Of a DNA stretch of 64,000 bases, positions 9,692 through 18,776 are shown piece by piece. Origin of the DNA: Paramacrobiotus metropolitanus (taxonomy: Eukaryota > Tardigrada > Eutardigrada > Parachela > Macrobiotidae); assembly GCF_019649055.1 (NCBI RefSeq), contig NW_026570264.1, positions 682,001 to 746,000 on the forward strand, written 5' to 3'. Within the stretch, counting starts at the first letter, position 1. The number at the start of each line of letters is the position of its first letter. Made by a program: the position numbers and the translations under genes. A model generated the notes under the pieces. It did no database searches. It was given only the letters and a program-made list of their open reading frames with translations, and was not told where the DNA came from.

Positions 9692-11897
9692 ATGCATCAT
9701 CAATTGCGTCACCTTATGAGCGACGATTCCTGGCCGCGGAAATCGACATTCTATAATTTGGTATCCAAGTTGTCCTTTGTGCACCTGATGTTTGTGTCAT
9801 TTCCCGTTGCCATACTGACCATGCCGCAAGGTAAGTAAAGTGAACGCCGTTAATCTTATGTACCTACTTACTACCTTGTGACAGTTTACACAACACTGTT
9901 TTACATTTCTCAGTACAGATATGAATTCTTAAAATTTACTGGGCGGCCTGAAAACCATTCTGATCGGAAGAACAATTTTATTTTCAAGCAAAAATAAAAA
10001 AATTACATTTAAATGCAATCACGGCTACATCGCCTGAAAATCTATAGAAACTTTGTTCTCTGCAGACAGCAGACTGCAGCATTACGCAAACGTCTGTAAC
10101 CGGCAAAAATGTTCGTCGGATATTTTAGCCGGTTACACATGTCTGTTTTTGTAGTTTCTTCAGCAAAATTATATGAACGATTTATGCGCGTAACAGCGAA
10201 TCGTGTTGCCTGCCGTGATTAGTAATTAAATTTAAGCTAGGTCACTAGTTAATTAAATTTCAGCTAGTAATTAAATTTCAGCTGCCGTGATTAGTAATTA
10301 AATTTCAGCTGCCGTGAATAGTAATTAAATTTCTGATAATGAATTTAATCTGTCCGAACGTGAATTCGGCAAAACAAGTGTGCTCTGTTGAGCAGCAGTT
10401 AAAATCAATAACAATAACAAAAAAAATTTAATCAGCATGTCGAAAATGTCATTTCCATTGTCCATGAAGTTGAGTGTGTAATTTTGCAGCCCGTATGGTG
10501 TCCAGCAATCTGGCAACAGCATACACCTTCATCGCGTGGACGCTGCTGTATAATATTGCCGGAGTGATCGCCGATCACCGGGGATATGGAAAGTACACCA
10601 ACGGCCGGGAACGAGTCGCCAACCACCAGGCACCAGGTTTCCGGATCGGCAGAGTTTATTTGATCTGCATGGTCATCGACGTGTTGGTCGCACTGGGCGT
10701 CATTCTGCAAACCGCTACGCAGAATGAACCAGGAATTATAATACTCTTTTCGGCCGCTGCCTATGTGTTCCTCATTGTAAATGGTGCGTGCATAGCATCC
10801 GCTGTTATAGCCCTGAGGAAAGGTCAGCTGCCGACCGCCGTTATTGCCTTCTTTCACTGGAAGAGATTTGAGCAGGCCGGGTTTATCCAGGACTATTACG
10901 ATTGGACAGTGTTCCAGACTTTCGTCAAGCTGCCGTTTGGGTTATTGGCGTTGCCGTTGATGATCCTGCGCAACCTGCATGGTAAGAATAAGCTGAGATT
11001 TTGTATACAGTGTACATCCATAAGACCATAACAGAGGTTAACAATGCGCGAAAAACGGAATACATGTAATTATGAGCGAGCAACTATTTGCCAATAATTA
11101 CTGCCTTCTACAAATAAGCGAATCGTTCATAGCTGCCATTCAAAAAAATTTTAGGAAACCCACATTAGAACTGGACAATTCGCCCGGTTAAACATACAGC
11201 TGCTTTCCGGGCTCGAACTAGAATGCTCAATTTCGCTACAGACCTCATTTTTAAGTTATGGAAAACCTCATAACGGAATTTAGACGTACGCTTTGGTTTT
11301 TTAGATGTGGAAAAAATTGGCGAAACCCTGTTTTGTGGAACGGCATCGTCGGCATGGGTAATCCTGTACAACTTAATCGGACTGTTCGGATTGGTAAAAG
11401 GAACCAGGCCGCCATCTCGACCGCCCACCCGTCAGAATTGTACTTTACGGGGATGGGTGTTCTATCGTGTCTACACGAGCCTAATGACCATCAGCGTACT
11501 AATCGCTGTTAGTACTATCATCAACGGGAGCCTTAACGGAGCCGAGAGGTCGGTTTTGAAATCGGCCGGCAATAGCGAAGTTATACTGGGATCTGTCATT
11601 CTTGTCGTGGAACTGGTCTTTTACGCGCTGTCGGTGTGCATCAGCGCGTACTTGTGTAGATCACAGCCGCTCATCGAAAGACCACGTAATTCTGCAGTGG
11701 AAACCTTCCTGCCACGCCCTGCGGCACCGCTACCCTCTGTAATCACTCCGTGTAATGCGAGCGATGAACCGCCAGCGTACAATGTAGCTGTAACGCAGCA
11801 CGAAGGGGATCTCCCTCCGTCATACGCGGAAGTGACAAATGATCCCAACTGTCGCAACAATAGCATTTCGGCCGCTGCGAAGGCCCTATTGGTGTGA
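9692..11897 (+). CDS. Duplicated 4-TM (8-TM) membrane protein with PPxY tail, three exons
   Basis: Exons 9692-9830, 10490-10981 and 11305-11897 join in phase at GT-AG junctions (CAAG/GTAAGT, CATG/GTAAGA, acceptors TTTTGCAG and TTTTTTAG) to give 407 residues. The protein has two homologous halves, each with four hydrophobic segments. Both halves share an AW-x-LLYN or AW-x-ILYN motif in the second helix and an RVY motif before the third. The cytoplasmic tail carries PPAY and PPSY, the short motif bound by WW domains of Nedd4-type ubiquitin ligases. I do not recognise the family. It could be a transporter, channel-like or LAPTM/tetraspan-like protein that arose by internal duplication. AATAAA follows about 95 bp after the stop. 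I chose the start at 9692 because it gives the missing first helix of repeat 1. Confidence 0.75.
10212..10335 (+). repeat. Short tandem repeat in intron 1
   Basis: About four imperfect copies of a TTAGTAATTAAATTTCAGCTGCCG-type unit, quoted in part as AGTAATTAAATTTCAGCT. They lie within the first intron of the 8-TM gene. Confidence 0.7.
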
Positions 11898-11991
11898 AAG
11901 AGCGAAACTGTGAAGTTTAAAATGAGCGTTCTGGGAACCGTTATAGCAGCCGACTGTCGTACATATTACATAGCATCGTGCCGCAATGTTG

Positions 11992-11997
11992 AATAAA
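11992..11997 (+). terminator. Polyadenylation signal of the 8-TM gene
   Basis: AATAAA lies 94 bp after the TGA at 11895-11897, a normal distance for a short 3' untranslated region. Confidence 0.6.
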
Positions 11998-12480
11998 GGG
12001 CAGTTGTACCTTGTAATATTTCACTTGATCTAATTTACATTGTTTTCACGATTCGTAGATTCAAAACCTAAGTATTATATCAATGCTTCAAGTACAAATA
12101 TTTGTATTGAATGCAGGACTAAGAAATAAATCGGTCAGTCGGTCCACGGTTCCCAAATTTATTTATGAATTGAATCGATAAACCGATATCCATATACCAG
12201 AATCAAAAATTACCTTTTAAATGTTCACTGCATAAGGAACCATTTCTACGGATTCTTCCGCAAAGCGTGCCATGTGGCTCAGTAACAAATGGTCGAGGGA
12301 CAGGTCATGGTCAAAGTGATCTGACCTGACTCCTGAGCACCCGTTAGACGTCACTCACTGGAGTAGCCAACACTGGAAGAGCTGCAAAGCATGACACATG
12401 ACTGCCATCCAGTCAAGACTCAGTACCACCCTCGCGCAATTGAAAGCCGGCACCCTTGCTTTGTTTCCTGTTTTCAAGAT
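11998..12480. other. Intergenic, no gene seen
   Basis: A/T-rich with a few ATCGGT-type short repeats near 12130-12190. No supported gene. Confidence 0.4.
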
Positions 12481-12624
12481 ACAATGTACGACAAAAGAGG
12501 TTGAACCGACCGGTCGGCTCACGGTTCAAAAATTTAATAATAAAATCAACAAGTATGTGTTAAACCGAAGCAGTATGCGTTAAACCGAAGCCGGTCGGTT
12601 CAACCTCTTTTTGTCGTACATTGT
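12481..12624. mobile_element. Foldback/MITE of ~145 bp
   Basis: Arms starting ACAATGTACGACAAAAGAGG at 12481 and ending with its near-complement at 12624 enclose a short spacer containing repeated GTTAAACCGAAG. The paired arms are about 33 bp with one inserted base. Confidence 0.7.
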
Positions 12625-12894
12625 AATACAGTACTGCTGCAAGCAAGCGGGACCCGGTCGAGCCAAAAAGCTACGCAAAATTGTATATAGCAGAACGCGT
12701 CGTGCACGGCGGCACGCATGAGCACACCAGTCCCTCGTTGATTCTTGGTGCGTTTTATTTTTCAGGAAATCACTCAGAAAGCGCACATCACTGAGCAGGG
12801 CTTGTGCCGTTTGGGAATAAAGGCCGGATAAGACAAACACTTGAGCGCACGTTGCAAGATAAAACACGTAAATGCATTCCCTAAAGCGGCTCAT
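12580..12894 (-). CDS. Possible secreted peptide precursor
   Basis: An ATG at 12894 opens a 104-codon frame whose first 30 or so residues look like a signal peptide (hydrophobic core, Ala-x-Ala end). The rest is cysteine-containing and basic, with an RARR site that could be processed. The 3' end runs into the foldback at 12481-12624, so the last residues are element-derived or the true end is in a spliced exon. It does not match a neuropeptide family that I can name. Confidence 0.3.
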   Translation of the reverse strand: MSRFRECIYVFYLATCAQVFVLSGLYSQTAQALLSDVRFLSDFLKNKTHQESTRDWCAHACRRARRVLLYTILRSFLARPGPACLQQYCITMYDKKRLNRPASV

Positions 12895-13172
12895 GCCTTA
12901 AGTTCCTGGCGAGGTGGGTAAAATAAAGTAAATGCTATTTCTTACAACGCTGCCACACGCGTCTTTTCGAAAATTGAATAAAACGAAGCATCTACCAGTA
13001 CAAATTCAAAGTTTTCTACCTTATATTCGACAATAACTGCGAATTTTAAATAATGTTATTTAGGCCCATACTTTATGCAGCCCTGTTGTGATCCAGGCTC
13101 CATGGAAGTACGGACCGAAATAACGGATCTTATCACCAGTGAATGATGAGTCGCGAAATGACGTTTGTGCTA
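12895..13172. other. Intergenic, nothing seen
   Basis: No open frame or splice pair worth reporting. Confidence 0.4.
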
Positions 13173-13247
13173 CCGGCAAAGAATTCCTGATACCGGCTGC
13201 TTATGCGGCATAGACAGCCGGGTATCATGCTGGAAATTCTTTGCCGG
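13173..13247. repeat. Inverted repeat, ~30-bp arms
   Basis: CCGGCAAAGAATTCCTGATA near 13173 pairs with its near-complement ending at 13247. The loop is about 15 bp. Confidence 0.65.
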
Positions 13248-13470
13248 AAGCAGGCAATGGTGAAGAGAGCACCCCAACGCTTCCTGCGACTGACCGAGAC
13301 TAGTGGATAATACGGCGAAGAAACTTCATCAGCAAAAACCGAGATGGACACCAAGCACCCAAATAAACATCGTCAAGATAAAAATCAGGCATTTGGATGT
13401 CTTTGTCAGTGCTAATCCTCAGCGGACAGATGTTCTGCTTGTTCACCTTTTCTTCTGGCGTTTGCGTCGC

Positions 13471-13653
13471 TACGAGGACATTTGGGTGCTGTGAACATAC
13501 CCTGCACGATTAGGCTGTGATGAACAGCCGGCTAAATTTATGGCCGTTTGCATTCAGAGTGTGATATCAGTAGCGCTGCGAGCTACGGCAAACCAGCTGT
13601 TCATCGCAACCTAATCGTGCAGGGTATGTTCACAGCACCCAAATGTCCTCGTA
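13471..13653. mobile_element. Foldback element with ~59-bp arms
   Basis: Left arm 13471-13529 and right arm 13594-13653 are nearly perfect complements, with about three mismatches. They carry the block GTGAACATACCCTGCACGAT. The spacer is about 65 bp. No coding capacity. Confidence 0.8.
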
Positions 13654-13972
13654 CAGATGTTCTAAACGTACAACAATAATTTTTTTGTGGATGTATGTTT
13701 TGTAATTAATGGTAGCTATCATACGCCGCGTAAAATGGCCAAAATTTCGTCGACAATCCCATAAATTAATATCACTACCTCTTTGATTTATTTAATATCT
13801 ACACAGCCGGCAAGAAAACTGCGCAAACAACCGGCAAGAATTTTAAAAAGTAATTTTGATAAAGTTTTTCATATGTTTATTTTTAAAAAAGTTCTCTGTA
13901 TTTCGAGTGTTAAATGATTACTAATATTTTTCCATCGTTTTTTATTAATTTTTCACGTTGCATCATCGTCTC

Positions 13973-14810
13973 CGAGCAGCGTTTTTTTCTAAGCCACTAT
14001 ACTACGAGTACAACACACCGCAAACAAACACCACAATCAAGCGACCGGCATGAAGAACACTCTAAAAAATCAAACTCAGTCCCTGCGCGAGGGGCAGCTC
14101 CCTGCTGTAATTATTCGTACGCCTTCGGCGGCGCATATACTGCTTCCACGGATCACTCCCGCTCTCCCGTCCCCCCGCCGGTGTGCTTATTCGCCCCGAC
14201 GGCTCGTCCATCTTTGCTCCGGACGTGCTGCTATTGACGTTGACGATCACGCAGTCCGATTCGCCGACGCCCAGTCACGCGTGCATCGTCCCGGTATTCT
14301 GCGTGAAAATGCTGGACGACAATCCCTGGTCAACCTCGTTATTCCAGGCGATGGCCTCCTTCGAAGTCCGGTATTTCAGGGCGTAAGAAATGGGGCGAAG
14401 GTCTCCTTGAGGAGGACGGGGGCGTTGTGCGAGAGGTTGGGGATGATGGTCGGTTAGCCGAAGTTGCCACCGGAGGCGTGGCTGATGGGTTCCCCGCCCA
14501 CGAGGACGCGGAAGCCGGCCAACTGGGCGTCGGCGATGGTCTGCTTGTATAAAGCGACGCCGGCCGCCTTGTTCAGATCGGCATCCTCGGCGACAACCAC
14601 GGCGTGATTCCCGTTCTGCTCCTGCAACAGGCGGCCGAAGCGGGCCTGCACGGTGTTGGCTACTTTCAGCCAACACATTTTACATTTCATATTTATTAAG
14701 CATTTTTCAGCACTATATTTATGACATTAACATCAAGCCGTGAGTTTGAAACAGGGAAAAATCCCACTTAAATAAAGCCGAATTAATATATATTAAAGCA
14801 ACTACACCTA
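13973..14810 (-). pseudogene. ALDH7A1 (antiquitin) pseudogene repeat, copy A
   Basis: Read on the minus strand, this repeat encodes broken pieces of antiquitin-type aldehyde dehydrogenase. They include the segment around EDADLN, a joined stretch [16 protein letters not shown], then [15 protein letters not shown] and the C-terminal [21 protein letters not shown] region (here [17 protein letters not shown]). A large internal part is missing, including the region that normally holds the catalytic cysteine. A stop falls after the GGNF motif and the frame shifts afterwards. About 95 bp of probable 3' untranslated sequence precede the left boundary. The unit is about 99% identical to 29140-29976, in the same orientation. 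Antiquitin oxidises alpha-aminoadipic semialdehyde and betaine aldehyde; this copy cannot do so. Confidence 0.85.
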
Positions 14811-14855
14811 AGAAGAAATGCGATACTGTATAAGTAGATATGACTCATCAATTAT

Positions 14856-14945
14856 TTAAAAATGGCGGCACTTACGTAATAAATTGGAGTTGGGAGCTAT
14901 ACCTTCCAGCTGTAATTCCCTGTTGGACTTTATTACTATAGTTCC
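14856..14945 (+). repeat. Left terminal inverted repeat of the Polinton
   Basis: Begins TTAAAAATGGCGGC and matches the complement of 29048-29138 with about ten differences. Inside it, 14886-14901 and 14937-14952 (the latter extending 7 bp past the TIR) form a near-perfect 16-bp stem around GGAGTTGGGA. Confidence 0.85.
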
Positions 14946-14952
14946 CAACTCC

Positions 14953-15486
14953 AGCATACGAGTCATTTCAACAGTGTACATGTATACTGTATAAGATGGT
15001 ACGCAGTATATTACACATATACAGTACATTCAAACACACATTGTTTACATTCTTTTCCCGCGTGGAGCGGCACCAACACACAAGCTCAAATGGCTCGTCA
15101 GCAATGTTGCTGCACAGCATACGCGTCTTTGCTGCTTAATTGTTTATCACCGTAGTAGTTACTAGTTATCCTGCATTTATGTTACACATAATTATCTTCT
15201 ACATTACCATGAGTATTAATTGATTATCGGGAGTGCACACTGCCTGGCATATAAATCTGGACTGTACATGTGCGCAATGCACTATATGATTACACAGTGC
15301 ATTATACAGTTTTAATGCTCTATTCGACCAGTTGTTTACATACTTCTACAGCATGGAGGGACTTGCACAGCACTGCGTCTAGCTCGCTAAAGCCTTTTAA
15401 CGTACAGTAAGTGACATATAATTACTTTTCAGTGGATATAACTATTTGCTCTATTCTATTCGCAACTTATTTATACATATATAATC
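14953..15486. other. Left subterminal region of the Polinton, no gene
   Basis: A/T-rich DNA with repeated ACAGT/TGTAC words. A donor-like CAGTAAGTG near 15403 hints at an untranslated exon, but no coding exon was found. Confidence 0.4.
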
Positions 15487-16003
15487 ATGAAAACTAACAG
15501 GTACGATAGAATACTATTTTCTTTACTACTATACATTATGACTGTACTGTGTAATCAAGTTTTACAGTTATTTGCAGTCTGGCGGTATATTGCGTACATG
15601 CTTTTGCGTGCGTGCAGATCAACTGGAAAAAGTCCGCCAGGGTCGCCGCAAATTTTTTTCCACTAGAGCTAATGTCGCATTTCTATTAACAAATACTCCA
15701 CTAATTGCAGAAGTGATGGATTTCTTGCACACGAAGTAAGTGAAGCAAATGTTTTTATTTCATATTGCGTTGTAACACATGCTATATTTTTTATGTGCAA
15801 ATAGTTTCGGGGATGCTACAAGCAACGGGGGCGCGGGTGGAAAAAGTTGGCCTGAACTTCTCAAAGATTTTTTCCACCTTGTCAACGGTATGGTGCAATT
15901 TGCTGATTTTGCAGTTTTTTTACATCGGAGTATTTATTACTATATGCTCGTATGTTCACTCAATGCTTTTATAACGAAAAATACATTTCGTACTGAATTT
16001 TAA
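15487..16003 (+). CDS. Polinton accessory protein, three exons, unknown function
   Basis: Exons 15487-15550, 15618-15735 and 15805-16003 join in phase at GT-AG introns of 67 and 69 bp, the same size class as the polymerase introns, giving 126 residues. The start is an ATG followed by a basic stretch and a hydrophobic segment (residues about 9-22), which could be a signal peptide or anchor. The middle is basic (KVRQGRRKFF). The third exon begins with a Gly-rich loop and ends with a Phe/Tyr-rich segment. No homologue is recognised. It lies between the left TIR and the leftward TBP gene. The evidence is splice consensus, phase agreement and intron size; there is no family match. Confidence 0.5.
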
Positions 16004-16170
16004 TTAGTTTAATTAATGAGCAATGTACTGTACTGTACTGCACTGTATATGTAGTATGTATCACATACTTTAAAGGGTAAACGTTTTTACTTTTATTACT
16101 AAATTAACAACTACTGCTTACTAATGCCACGCAACAGAAATCTGCAACGATAACTTTTTGGTAATTTTAT

Positions 16171-16710
16171 TTATTGCTGTAGTACATTTTCTAATAACAA
16201 TCGCAATTCGTTTTCAGCAGTTTGAAGAGTATCAGCATCTTTTGCACCTAATAAATTAATTTTTCCAGAATGGAAAATCATCGCCGTACAACCTTGAAGC
16301 CGGACTCGCATGGCCGGGAATAATTCAGGTTCAAACATGGCATCGACTTTTGCTCTTATTGAGTTGTATAATTTTTCTAAACTAAGAAATTTCCCAAAAT
16401 TAAAAGTGGCGACAATGTTAACAATTCGTGGATTCTTTACCGATGCTTTTTGATAGCCATATTTTTGCAGTTTCCGGCAATAATGATGCAATAACGCGAG
16501 AGCATCGTTGATGGACTTTGCACCATTAACTGTGATCTTGCCGTTGCGGTACACTTGGCAGTGCGATTTCTGCGGACGAATGGAACGGAGAAGAAGCCCG
16601 GAATATTTATGTGGTGCATAATGAGAAAGCGGAGCGCGCTCGTATAAGCTGGGTAAGTCAATTGCGCAGCCGAGGTCAGCAGTTGCAATTACGTTAGTTA
16701 TCTTCGCCAT
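16171..16710 (-). CDS. TATA-binding-protein (TBP/TRF) homologue in a Polinton
   Basis: The 179 residues form the two-repeat saddle of TBP and little else. Repeat 1 (about 4-88) has INVIAT-like ITNVIATADLGC and NGKITVNGAKS. Repeat 2 (about 94-178) has IVNIVATFNFG, FEPELFPAMRVRL and SGKINLLGAKD. Canonical TBP has the matching SGKxxxTGAK and YEPELFPGL motifs. In known TBP, pairs of Phe wedge into DNA; here repeat 2 keeps Phe at both sites while repeat 1 has Tyr. TBP nucleates transcription pre-initiation complexes at TATA promoters. The gene is leftward, overlaps the 3' end of the upstream 152-codon gene by 17 bp, and sits well inside the TIRs. It could have been captured from a host TBP or TRF gene. 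It is divergent from host-type TBP and intronless. Confidence 0.88.
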   Translation of the reverse strand: MAKITNVIATADLGCAIDLPSLYERAPLSHYAPHKYSGLLLRSIRPQKSHCQVYRNGKITVNGAKSINDALALLHHYCRKLQKYGYQKASVKNPRIVNIVATFNFGKFLSLEKLYNSIRAKVDAMFEPELFPAMRVRLQGCTAMIFHSGKINLLGAKDADTLQTAENELRLLLENVLQQ

Positions 16711-17152
16711 TCAGCCAATTTGCAAACGTCTCCGCTTTCGCAAGCGTTGTTTGTGGTAATGAAGTAAGCTCCTTAAACTTCGGGCACCCAATGTCTTCAA
16801 GATTAAACACTTCAGGCAGATAATTTTCCAAAATCTTTAGCTTTTCTAATCCTTTGGCAAAAAACGTTAGACGCGCAGGTCGTTCACCAATAAGCTCTAG
16901 CATATCCTGAATGGCACTAGCAATGTCTAAGTATAAATAATCTCCACGATTATGCCAGACAAGTCCGTGCGAGTGGCGCGATTGGCTCCTAAATTCAACG
17001 CGGTAATGATTAAAGTGGGATGGAATGGTGAATGTGTAGCACCTGCTAACACTGGTTTGGCAATCACAAAATGCCAGCTGTTTTATAAGCCGTTGGGAGC
17101 CAGCGATAAACCAATCAATATCCAAGACAACCCTCCGCTTTGAATTCTCCAT
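16694..17152 (-). CDS. Polinton accessory protein A (AKG...GCP...NW family)
   Basis: A 152-residue protein whose closest visible relative is the 187-residue protein at 23466-24029 in the same element. Shared features in order: an N-terminal V-x-DI-x-W segment, F-x-AKG in the middle, then NL-x-x-x-GCP-x-F and a C-terminal NWL/NWM. Similar AKG/GCP proteins occur in arthropod and Maverick contexts as far as I recall, with an exonuclease- or RNase H-like fold suspected, but I cannot show catalytic residues. It starts 40 bp from the divergent ATPase gene and overlaps the TBP homologue by 17 bp, so the two leftward genes probably share a transcript. Confidence 0.7.
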   Translation of the reverse strand: MENSKRRVVLDIDWFIAGSQRLIKQLAFCDCQTSVSRCYTFTIPSHFNHYRVEFRSQSRHSHGLVWHNRGDYLYLDIASAIQDMLELIGERPARLTFFAKGLEKLKILENYLPEVFNLEDIGCPKFKELTSLPQTTLAKAETFANWLNGEDN

Positions 17153-17192
17153 TCTGCTGCCGGTACGCTAGCAATAGCTCCTCCCTTTGGAA

Positions 17193-17888
17193 ATGGAGTC
17201 CTTTAATAGGTGTCCGCGCACGACAGCTGATTTGAGAATCCGATTGCCCGCTTCAGTTCTTGTTGTGGGGCCAACGACTTCGGGGAAAACCACGTATGTG
17301 TCAAAATTAATTATGGAGCGCGATAAATTATTTGACCAACCATTTGGACGAATTATTTTGGTGTACGGAGAAATGCAGCCAGCATACGAAATGCTTCAGC
17401 GAAAAATCCCTGGGATTGAACTGACAAAAAATATTCAGCAAATTGTGGAGGATGAAAATTATTTTGATGGTAAACAAAATATTTTGTTGATACTGGATGA
17501 CGTGACAAGCGGTTTGGCGAAGAATGAGCATTTATCTAAACTTTTCACTCAAAAAGTACACCATGAACGGCTTTGTGTATTTCTATTATTCAATAACCTA
17601 TATAAACAAGGGTCTGCTATGCGAGACGTTCATCTTAATGCGCAATATCTTATCCTGTTCAAAAATAATCGTGATGTGAACCAAATCAAGATTCTCGAAA
17701 GGCAGACTGGTTTAAAACATCTCAGCGGAGCTTACGAGGAAATCGGTCAGGAACCATTTCAACCTCTCATTTTGGATATGAAACCGGACACCCCTGCCTA
17801 TTTAAGGATTCGTTCAGCAATATTACCGGGAGAGTTGACAAAAATTTACATCGATCCACAAACGACAAACTTGCCTAAGAATGTGTGA
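17193..17888 (+). CDS. A32-like genome-packaging ATPase
   Basis: A P-loop ATPase of 231 residues of the FtsK/HerA-type packaging family, which pumps viral DNA into preformed capsids. Walker A is GPTTSGKT (residues about 26-33) and Walker B is ILLILDD (about 97-103). A downstream NLYKQG-x(12)-AQY segment fits the sensor region of this family. I start at the ATG at 17193, because an upstream in-frame TTG at 17187 is unlikely to be used. It overlaps the next gene by 8 bp and opens the rightward structural cassette. Confidence 0.92.
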   Translation: MESFNRCPRTTADLRIRLPASVLVVGPTTSGKTTYVSKLIMERDKLFDQPFGRIILVYGEMQPAYEMLQRKIPGIELTKNIQQIVEDENYFDGKQNILLILDDVTSGLAKNEHLSKLFTQKVHHERLCVFLLFNNLYKQGSAMRDVHLNAQYLILFKNNRDVNQIKILERQTGLKHLSGAYEEIGQEPFQPLILDMKPDTPAYLRIRSAILPGELTKIYIDPQTTNLPKNV

Positions 17889-18210
17889 TCAGATTTTAAA
17901 AGACTTTGCTCCGTTTCTCCTTACCCTGCGATCGCTGAAACCCAAGCAGCGTCGTTTTCTTTTGGAAAATATTTCGAAACGACAACTTCGCTGTTTTGAA
18001 GAAATCTGTCTAAATTTGGTGAAGAATTCAGTGCCTCTGACCGCCGAACAGCTTAAGGTGTGTCAACGTTGGCGTCGACCATTAAAGCTGATTGCCCTCA
18101 AAAAATATCCTTTACGAAGCAAGAGGGAAATATTATTACAGCGCGGAGGATTCTTACCTGCGGTTCTACCTGTATTGGCAGCTGTTTTGGGAACTGCTTT
18201 ACTAAAATGA
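17881..18210 (+). CDS. Small basic Polinton protein with hydrophobic C-terminus
   Basis: A 109-residue protein: Leu/Lys/Arg-rich for the first 90 residues, with the motif YPLRSKREILLQRGG, then a hydrophobic tail rich in Leu, Ala, Val and Pro. Proteins with the same basic-then-GGFLP-hydrophobic layout occur beside the capsid genes in other Polintons and adintoviruses, where a virion or membrane-active role is suspected. That role is inference. Its stop overlaps the next start as ATGA. Confidence 0.7.
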   Translation: MCDQILKDFAPFLLTLRSLKPKQRRFLLENISKRQLRCFEEICLNLVKNSVPLTAEQLKVCQRWRRPLKLIALKKYPLRSKREILLQRGGFLPAVLPVLAAVLGTALLK

Positions 18211-18704
18211 AACCAGAAGTGCATTATATTATCCCGGTGAGCGAAATGAAGAAACTTGCCAGCGACACGGCTGGTCGCATTGCAACGGATGTTCAATTAC
18301 AACAGCAGCCTACTGAAGCTGTAGATATTGTGAGACTTGATGACTTGATGAAAGAAATCATTTCAAGGAATGCCCTGAGCGAGTGGGAAAAGGCAGAATT
18401 GTTATCAAGAAATTTGGCTCGTTTTTTGGCGCTGAAGGAATCGGCGTTCGGTCCTGACCAAATGGTTATTCCACCACCAGCATCTGTGCCACCGATTCCA
18501 GTACAACTATTAAAGAAGCCATGGGTACCACCTAATATGCCTGATCGTATGTTAGATGCTTTCCCTCCTATTCCACCTGCACCGCCGGCGAAACGCAAAC
18601 GTGCAAAGCGAGAAGTATTTGATGAAAAAACTTTACAAGTCGAAGGTCCCATCGGTTCAAGAACTAAATCCCAGTTCAACTGGATGACTGTCAATAACAA
18701 ATGA
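18207..18704 (+). CDS. Polinton-conserved protein of unknown function
   Basis: I take the ATG at 18207 because it overlaps the previous stop (ATGA); an open frame further upstream from 18060 lies inside that gene. The 165 residues start with a hydrophobic YIIPVSEM segment, followed by a helical LDDLM...LSEWEKAELLSRNLARFL block, a proline-rich linker and a KRKRAKR basic patch near the C-terminus. The LxxLM...LSxxEKxxLY-type block recurs in Polinton proteins from other animals. The role is unknown; a core or DNA-binding protein would fit the basic patch. Confidence 0.65.
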   Translation: MKPEVHYIIPVSEMKKLASDTAGRIATDVQLQQQPTEAVDIVRLDDLMKEIISRNALSEWEKAELLSRNLARFLALKESAFGPDQMVIPPPASVPPIPVQLLKKPWVPPNMPDRMLDAFPPIPPAPPAKRKRAKREVFDEKTLQVEGPIGSRTKSQFNWMTVNNK

Positions 18705-18776
18705 GTGGTGGATGTGTTCCCTTCTCTTTGTCTTTGGGAGAAGGTATGACTTGGAATTGCACATCTAGCTGTTGCG

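Noticed and set aside
18060-18206. Upstream extension of the 18207 gene
   Set aside because: It overlaps the preceding gene in another frame, and the ATGA overlap at 18207 is the natural start.
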